Shown piece by piece: positions 15,232-19,458 of a stretch of DNA of 19,458 nt; within the stretch, counting starts at the first letter, position 1, and each line of letters begins with the position of its first letter. Below the pieces are notes generated by a model. It saw nothing but the letters and a program-made list of their open reading frames with translations, did no database searches and was not told the origin of the DNA. Source of the DNA: JANLQX01 sp043775075. Lineage in GTDB: Bacteria; Actinomycetota; Acidimicrobiia; Acidimicrobiales; JANYDT01. Location: NCBI GenBank assembly GCA_043775075.1, contig JAYVSS010000108.1, forward strand, positions 1 to 19,458. Direction: 5' to 3'. Both the position numbers and the translations under genes were made by a program.

Positions 15232-15390
15232 CGGATGACCTCGGGTCTCGCGGAAACTCGCCGACCCACGACGGTCCCGGTCTTTGCGCTGATGACCGTA
15301 GCCCGGGCGGGATCCAAGATCGCGGCAATCATCGGAATCGCCGATGACCTCGCCCCTCGGCATCACCCAAAGTCCCCTCGCCCGCCCTCG

Positions 15391-16386
15391 TCAGGCTTGG
15401 TTCACCACGAATTCGATTCGTCGATTGATCTCGCGACCGCGCGCCGTCACGTTGCTCGCAATGGGGACGGTGTCGCCTCTCCCCACGGCGATCAGCAGCT
15501 CCGGACCGACGCCCCTACTGAGAAGGGCGTCACGAACTGCGGTCGCCCGCTCGATGCTCAGCTGGAGATTCGTCTGCGGATTCCCGCTGCCATCGCTATG
15601 GGCTTCGATCCGCACGCCAAGGCCGGCGACGGCAATTTCCTGGGCGATGCGATCGAGGGTCTTCCCCGCCGCCGGGGAAACCGCCGGGCTGGAACGGACA
15701 AAGACGATCGGTGTGGCCCGTCGTATGGCGGTGAGACGTTGTTGCAGCGCAGCGACCGCGGCGGGGTCCGCATTCGGGCGAGCGATGGTGGAACCGGACG
15801 CCACTGACGATGCCCCGGTGGGCACGAGGGTGATCGTTGGCGCGGGCCGGTTGGTCGCTACTTTCACCGATCCGCCGGGCGGGGCCGTCGATTGTCCAGC
15901 CGCCAACGAACTGTTTGACCCTGCCTTTGCGCTCTCTGTCGCCGACAGCGTCATTCGTCCCAATGCCGGCGGTCCGGCGGGGCTCGTCTGCTTCTTCGCC
16001 ACCGCCGCCGGCCGAATGCCGCTGACGGCGAGGCCGTCGGTGGTGACCGAGGCGACCCCCCATCGACCCCGCACTCGGTCACCCAACTCACTTCGATCAT
16101 CGATCGACGCCACCGACCCGACGAGGGAAACCGCTCGGCCGCTTACGTTCGCCCGGACCGACGGCACATCGGCCAGCACGTGACGGGCAATATCGGCTCG
16201 CAGATGGCGCTCGGTCATCGACAGACCGACGACGGCACCGGCGCCGAGGACTGCCGCCATGCCCACCGTGGCGAGAATCACTGCCGGAACACGGCTCGGA
16301 AGGCGCTCCATGTCGGTCGTATCAACGAGGGAAGCCGACAACGGAGCACCGAGCGTTCCCGGCTGCGGTCGATTTCTTCGCTTCAC
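15391..16386 (-). CDS. Membrane-anchored BON-OmpA protein, first copy
   Basis: The 331-residue product has a basic N-terminus, one membrane helix at about 33-55, a BON-like domain at about 59-120, a Ser/Ala/Pro/Thr linker at about 125-205, and an OmpA-type domain at about 208-331. The OmpA domain shows EAHSDGSG at 261-268, LSIERATAV at 276-284, VGRGDTVPIASN at 301-312 and NRRIEF at 321-326. D265 and R280 keep the 15-residue spacing of the peptidoglycan-binding Asp/Arg pair, so wall binding outside the membrane is likely. Compared with the second copy it has one BON-like segment instead of about three. The GTG start overlaps the stop of the preceding coiled-coil gene (GTGA). No strong ribosome-binding site is visible, so translation may depend on coupling. 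An internal ATG at 16311 is an alternative. Confidence 0.86.
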   Translation of the reverse strand: MKRRNRPQPGTLGAPLSASLVDTTDMERLPSRVPAVILATVGMAAVLGAGAVVGLSMTERHLRADIARHVLADVPSVRANVSGRAVSLVGSVASIDDRSELGDRVRGRWGVASVTTDGLAVSGIRPAAVAKKQTSPAGPPALGRMTLSATESAKAGSNSSLAAGQSTAPPGGSVKVATNRPAPTITLVPTGASSVASGSTIARPNADPAAVAALQQRLTAIRRATPIVFVRSSPAVSPAAGKTLDRIAQEIAVAGLGVRIEAHSDGSGNPQTNLQLSIERATAVRDALLSRGVGPELLIAVGRGDTVPIASNVTARGREINRRIEFVVNQA

Positions 16387-17114
16387 GCCGACGTTCCGGA
16401 ATCAGCAATGGCGGTGGTGACCGGGCGGAGATCAATGACCTCGCTCCGTGCGTCGACCCCCGTTCGCTGCCGCGGGAGGGCCGAAACCAGGGCCTCGGCC
16501 TGTTCAGCTCGAACGACGGCGGCGGTAAGCGCCGTCTGGGTGGTTCGCAGATGCTCGTTGTGGCGACGCTGCAGGGCTAGCAGATGACGCTCAGCCGAGG
16601 CCAGTCGCTCACGTACCAGGGCCATGGCGATCGCCGATTCGGACAGCTGTTCGGCCCGTTCGGCCGCCCGTCGATCGAGCTCACGTTGATGTTCGGCCCG
16701 CAGCTCGGCCACGTTTGCGCTGTGTTGGCGTTGCAGATCCCCTGCGCTGATGGTTGCGTACGACGGGACGATGCGACGATCAAGATCGGCGCGGAGTTGG
16801 GCGATCTGAGACTCCGCTACGTGTTTGGCGGCAACGGCGGCTTGGCCGGCAGCAGACGCCTCGACCAACTCTGACCGCAAGCCCGCCACGACCCGAGTGA
16901 GATCTTGGGATGCTCCAAGGGCGCTGTTTGCTCTTAGTAATTCGACCTCGGAGTGAGCGAGCCGATCGTCTACGCTCAACCTGGCCCGCTCGGCCCGACG
17001 AAGGCGGTCCGTGGCGAGGCGCACCGGCCGGCGTTGCCAGAGCACCCCGACCACGACGCCGATGACGAACGCCGCAAGTGCGTACACGGCGAACTGGGCG
17101 AGCAGGAACTTCAC
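16383..17114 (-). CDS. Membrane-anchored coiled-coil protein, first copy
   Basis: No named family is recognisable. The 243-residue product begins with one membrane helix at about 4-26 (KFLLAQ, VIGVVVGVLW), followed by the strongly basic WQRRPVRLATDRLRRAERAR. It continues as almost unbroken helix-forming, Ala/Glu/Arg/Leu-rich sequence to about residue 215, ending in a short non-helical tail. The basic flank predicts an external N-terminus and a cytoplasmic coiled coil. It shares its N-terminal anchor pattern with the 431-residue protein at 13936-15231 but lacks the helix-hairpin-helix-like C-terminus. It starts 78 bp after queA at a GTG without a convincing ribosome-binding site, so the exact start is less certain. 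Its stop overlaps the start of the first BON-OmpA gene, pairing the two. Confidence 0.78.
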   Translation of the reverse strand: MKFLLAQFAVYALAAFVIGVVVGVLWQRRPVRLATDRLRRAERARLSVDDRLAHSEVELLRANSALGASQDLTRVVAGLRSELVEASAAGQAAVAAKHVAESQIAQLRADLDRRIVPSYATISAGDLQRQHSANVAELRAEHQRELDRRAAERAEQLSESAIAMALVRERLASAERHLLALQRRHNEHLRTTQTALTAAVVRAEQAEALVSALPRQRTGVDARSEVIDLRPVTTAIADSGTSA

Positions 17115-17192
17115 GTCGACGACGATACGACGCCGACGTGGCCATCGGTGGTTTCGCCCATTGCGGGTTGGGTCGGCAGGGGATTGCGAGGG

Positions 17193-18227
17193 TTAGGACT
17201 GCGGGCGGCGGCCGAGGAGCAGCGCGTCTCCGAAGGAGAGGAAACGGTACTGACGATCGACAGCCATTTGGTAGAGCAAGCGCCAGCGCGTCCCCGTGAA
17301 TGCTTCGACCAGCAAGAGGATCGAAGAGCGCGGGAGGTGAAAGTTGGTCATCAGGAGGTCGACGGCGTTGAAGCGGTAATCGCCATAAATGAGGAGCTTG
17401 GTCCGTCCACGCAACGCGCCGCTGGCCGCTGTGGTCTCCAGTGACCGTACCGTGGTGGTGCCCACGGCGACCACGCGACCCCCGCTCGCTTTGGTCCTCT
17501 GCACCGCTTCCCACGTGCTCTGGGGAACGGAGAATCGCTCGGAGTGGATATCGTGATCTTCAGGTCGGTCGGCGGTCACTGGACGAAAGGTGTCGAGACC
17601 CACGCTGAGGTCGACCTTGGCGATGTCGATCCCCCTTGCCCGGATGGCGGCGAAGAGTTCCGGCGTGAAGTGTAAGCCGGCCGTTGGCGCGGCGGCGCTT
17701 CCTGCTACGCGCGCATATGTTGTTTGGTAGCGCTCGGCATTGGCCAGCGGCGCCGTAATGTACGGCGGAAGCGGAGCCGAGCCATAACGGCCAAGTGCGA
17801 CCTCTTCTTCCTCGGGTGAAAGCGGCGACCCATCATCAGCGAGGAGCCGGACGAGCCGTTGGCCCCCGTCGATCGTTGTGCCCACTTCAACGATGAGGCC
17901 GGGTCCGGGCTGGAATTGAGCACCGGCGGCGACCTTGCGGCTCGGCTTGACCAACGCTTGCCAGGACCCGTCCGCTGAGCGCTCAACGAGAAACACCTCC
18001 ACTGCGCCGCCGCTGTCCTTTTGCAGATTGAGCCTCGCCGGAATGACGCGGGTCTCGTTCACTACAAGCAGGTCCCCCGGCGAGAGCAACGACGGCAGGT
18101 CGCAGACTTGCCGATGCGAAGGGTCCAACGACGAATCGACGGAGACGAGGAGACGGGCACTATCTCTCGGTTCCATCGGATGCTGAGCAATCGAGGACTC
18201 CGGCAGGTCGTAGTCGTAGTCGTCCAT
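17193..18227 (-). CDS. queA: QueA, S-adenosylmethionine:tRNA ribosyltransferase-isomerase
   Basis: QueA transfers and isomerises the ribosyl part of S-adenosylmethionine onto preQ1 in the wobble position of certain tRNAs, giving epoxyqueuosine. The 344-residue product has the family start DYDLPESSIAQHP near 3-15 and SARLLVS near 23-29, then NETRVIPARL, the AAAPTAGLHFTPELF signature, GTTTVRSLE, NFHLPRSSILLLVEAF and the C-terminal RFLSFGDALLL. The frame is open to 18347. I chose the ATG at 18227 because family members begin at this motif and GGGG lies 6 nt upstream. An ATG at 18284 (363 residues) is possible but has no good ribosome-binding site. The ruvAB-queA order is common in bacteria. A hairpin overlaps the ribosome-binding site. 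Confidence 0.96.
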   Translation of the reverse strand: MDDYDYDLPESSIAQHPMEPRDSARLLVSVDSSLDPSHRQVCDLPSLLSPGDLLVVNETRVIPARLNLQKDSGGAVEVFLVERSADGSWQALVKPSRKVAAGAQFQPGPGLIVEVGTTIDGGQRLVRLLADDGSPLSPEEEEVALGRYGSAPLPPYITAPLANAERYQTTYARVAGSAAAPTAGLHFTPELFAAIRARGIDIAKVDLSVGLDTFRPVTADRPEDHDIHSERFSVPQSTWEAVQRTKASGGRVVAVGTTTVRSLETTAASGALRGRTKLLIYGDYRFNAVDLLMTNFHLPRSSILLLVEAFTGTRWRLLYQMAVDRQYRFLSFGDALLLGRRPQS

Positions 18228-18232
18228 TCGCA

Positions 18233-18252
18233 ACCCCGACTTAGGTCGGGGT
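18233..18252 (-). promoter_or_regulatory. Hairpin covering the queA ribosome-binding site
   Basis: On the minus strand ACCCCGAC, a CTAA loop and GTCGGGGT form a perfect 8-bp stem with a 4-nt loop. The GGGG of the 3' arm is the only ribosome-binding-like sequence for the queA ATG at 18227, so folding would hide it. The gap between the ruvB stop and this ATG is 61 bp. There is no T-run, so a terminator is unlikely. It does not match the preQ1 riboswitch sequences I know. If queA starts at 18284 instead, the element lies within the coding region. Confidence 0.4.
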
Positions 18253-18288
18253 GATTCATAGGTGTACTGATTATCTTCAGGCATACGA

Positions 18289-19341
18289 TTAATCGAAGAG
18301 TCGACGATCGGTCGGGGTGTCGGCCTCGTCGCCCCACAGCGAGGCATTTACGTGCGCCGGCAGCGCCAGGCCAAGATGCTCCCATGCAGCGGGCATGGCC
18401 ATGCGGCCCTTTTGAGTTCGCTTCAGTAACCCCATCTGAATGAGAAACGGCTCGTACATCGATTCCAGCGTGTCAGCGTCTTCTCCAACACTGATGGCCA
18501 GCGTGGACAGGCCCACCGGCCCGCCACCGAACCGAGTGGTAAGCGCGCGAAGAATTGCCCGATCGACACGGTCGAGCCCGAGTTCGTCGATATCAAATAC
18601 GGCTAGCCCCGCCCGTGCCGACGCCAGGTCAATCACGCCTTCGGCCCGGACTTCGGCGTAGTCCCGCATGCGTCGGAGCAGGCGGTTGGCGATGCGTGGG
18701 GTGCCCCTCGAGCGACGGGCGATCTCGTGGGCTCCTTCGACGACAATCTTGACGTCGAGAATGCGGGCCGCCCGCTCCACGATGTGGCGCAGATCGTCCA
18801 CACCGTAGTAATCGAGCCGGGCGGTGTGACCAAAGCGATCGCGCAACGGGCTGGTGATCAGCCCCGGTCGGGTTGTCGCCCCGATCAAGGTGAACGGGGG
18901 CAGATCAAGGCGGAGGCTGCGGGCGCTCGGACCTTTGCCAAGCACAATGTCGAGTTGGAAATCCTCCATCGCCGGATACAGAACTTCTTCGACGGCACGT
19001 GGCAGGCGATGGATTTCGTCGATGAAAAGAACATCGTTTTCCGCCAGGTTCGTGAGAATGGCGGCAAGATCACCGGCGCGCTCCAACGCCGGGCCCGAGG
19101 TAATTCGAAAGCCCACACCCATTTCGATGGCCACGATGGCGGCGAGCGACGTTTTGCCTAGGCCCGGCGGTCCGGCAAAGAGCAGGTGGTCGGCCGCCTG
19201 CTGACGTTTGCGGGCAGCTTCCAGCACGATGCCGAGGTGTTCTTTCAGCTGCGGCTGACCGATGAAGTCGGCCAGGGTACGCGGGCGTAGAGACTCCAGG
19301 CCTTCGTCGTCGGGCTGCGGTTCTTCGGCCACCAGGTTCAT
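18289..19341 (-). CDS. ruvB: RuvB, Holliday junction branch-migration ATPase
   Basis: RuvB is the hexameric AAA+ motor that, loaded by RuvA, drives branch migration of Holliday junctions. The 350-residue product has normal length and the full motif set: LADFIGQPQLKEHL near 23-36, Walker A GPPGLGKT at 57-64, Walker B LFIDEIHR at 105-112, a sensor/arginine-finger stretch GATTRPGLITSPLRDRFG, RGTPRIANRLLRR, and the winged-helix domain with RTQKGRMAM and a final AWEHLG. The ATG at 19341 comes 3 bp after the ruvA stop, with AGGG upstream inside ruvA, so the two are translationally linked. queA follows after 61 bp. Confidence 0.98.
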   Translation of the reverse strand: MNLVAEEPQPDDEGLESLRPRTLADFIGQPQLKEHLGIVLEAARKRQQAADHLLFAGPPGLGKTSLAAIVAIEMGVGFRITSGPALERAGDLAAILTNLAENDVLFIDEIHRLPRAVEEVLYPAMEDFQLDIVLGKGPSARSLRLDLPPFTLIGATTRPGLITSPLRDRFGHTARLDYYGVDDLRHIVERAARILDVKIVVEGAHEIARRSRGTPRIANRLLRRMRDYAEVRAEGVIDLASARAGLAVFDIDELGLDRVDRAILRALTTRFGGGPVGLSTLAISVGEDADTLESMYEPFLIQMGLLKRTQKGRMAMPAAWEHLGLALPAHVNASLWGDEADTPTDRRLFD

Positions 19342-19344
19342 GGC

Positions 19345-19458
19345 TTACAACCCTGCACTCAGCAGGGCCAACGCCTGCTTGAGGAGTGCCGAGGAGTCGG
19401 TCTCGCCATCTGGCAGGCGGCGGGCGACGGCGCGGATTTCGTCGGTGCCGAACCCGAG
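19345..19458 (-). CDS. ruvA: RuvA C-terminal end (Holliday junction-binding subunit), cut by window edge
   Basis: The last 37 codons and TAA stop of a minus-strand gene lie immediately upstream of ruvB. The visible residues (LGFGTDEIRAVARRL, then SSALLKQALALL near the end) match domain III of RuvA, the small helical domain that contacts RuvB. Position directly before ruvB, with only 3 bp between, makes the assignment secure although most of the gene is outside the window. Confidence 0.9.
   Translation of the reverse strand, partial: LGFGTDEIRAVARRLPDGETDSSALLKQALALLSAGL

Noticed and set aside
18228..18288. preQ1 riboswitch before queA
   Set aside because: The 61-bp gap has a simple hairpin but none of the class I A-rich tail or pseudoknot-type sequence I would expect. 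Only a ribosome-binding-site hairpin is supported.

Overview
The window is a compact, GC-rich stretch of bacterial chromosome. It holds most of the division and cell wall (dcw) cluster and the ruvAB-queA DNA repair/tRNA modification block, both read on the minus strand, with a two-gene plus-strand unit between them. GC richness, frequent GTG starts, MurE with the DNPR motif of meso-diaminopimelate ligases, a Cys-rich loop in RsmH, and BON-OmpA proteins resembling mycobacterial ArfA all suggest a high-GC actinobacterium. I lean to the class Acidimicrobiia. That placement is inference; no rRNA or other marker is present.

Layout, right to left in minus-strand transcription order. (1) 19458-17193: 3' end of ruvA, ruvB, queA. 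(2) 17114-12582: four genes of two alternating types, coiled-coil/OmpA/coiled-coil/OmpA. Each coiled-coil protein is a short N-terminal membrane anchor followed by long helices. Each OmpA protein is a membrane anchor, BON-like region(s), a low-complexity linker and a peptidoglycan-binding OmpA domain. This duplicated module is the least conventional part of the window. (3) 12532-11732: a crotonase-family gene whose stop codon overlaps that of the opposing gene. (4) 10366-11735, plus strand: 6-phosphogluconolactonase overlapping a nucleotidyltransferase of uncertain substrate. (5) 10132-10365: divergent control region. (6) 10098-1, minus strand: mraZ, rsmH, ftsL-like, ftsI, murE, murF, mraY, ftsW and the start of murG, nearly all joined by 4-bp overlaps or very short gaps, so probably one translationally coupled operon.

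The dcw genes form one working set. MurE and MurF complete the UDP-MurNAc-pentapeptide, MraY makes lipid I and MurG lipid II, FtsW polymerises it and FtsI crosslinks it at the septum. FtsL belongs to the complex controlling FtsW/FtsI, and MraZ probably regulates the operon. murD, usually between mraY and ftsW, is absent here. FtsL, FtsI and FtsW carry long disordered, Ala/Pro/Ser/Thr/Arg-rich extensions. No tRNA, rRNA, CRISPR array, transposase or phage gene was seen, and no gene-free stretch exceeds 300 bp.
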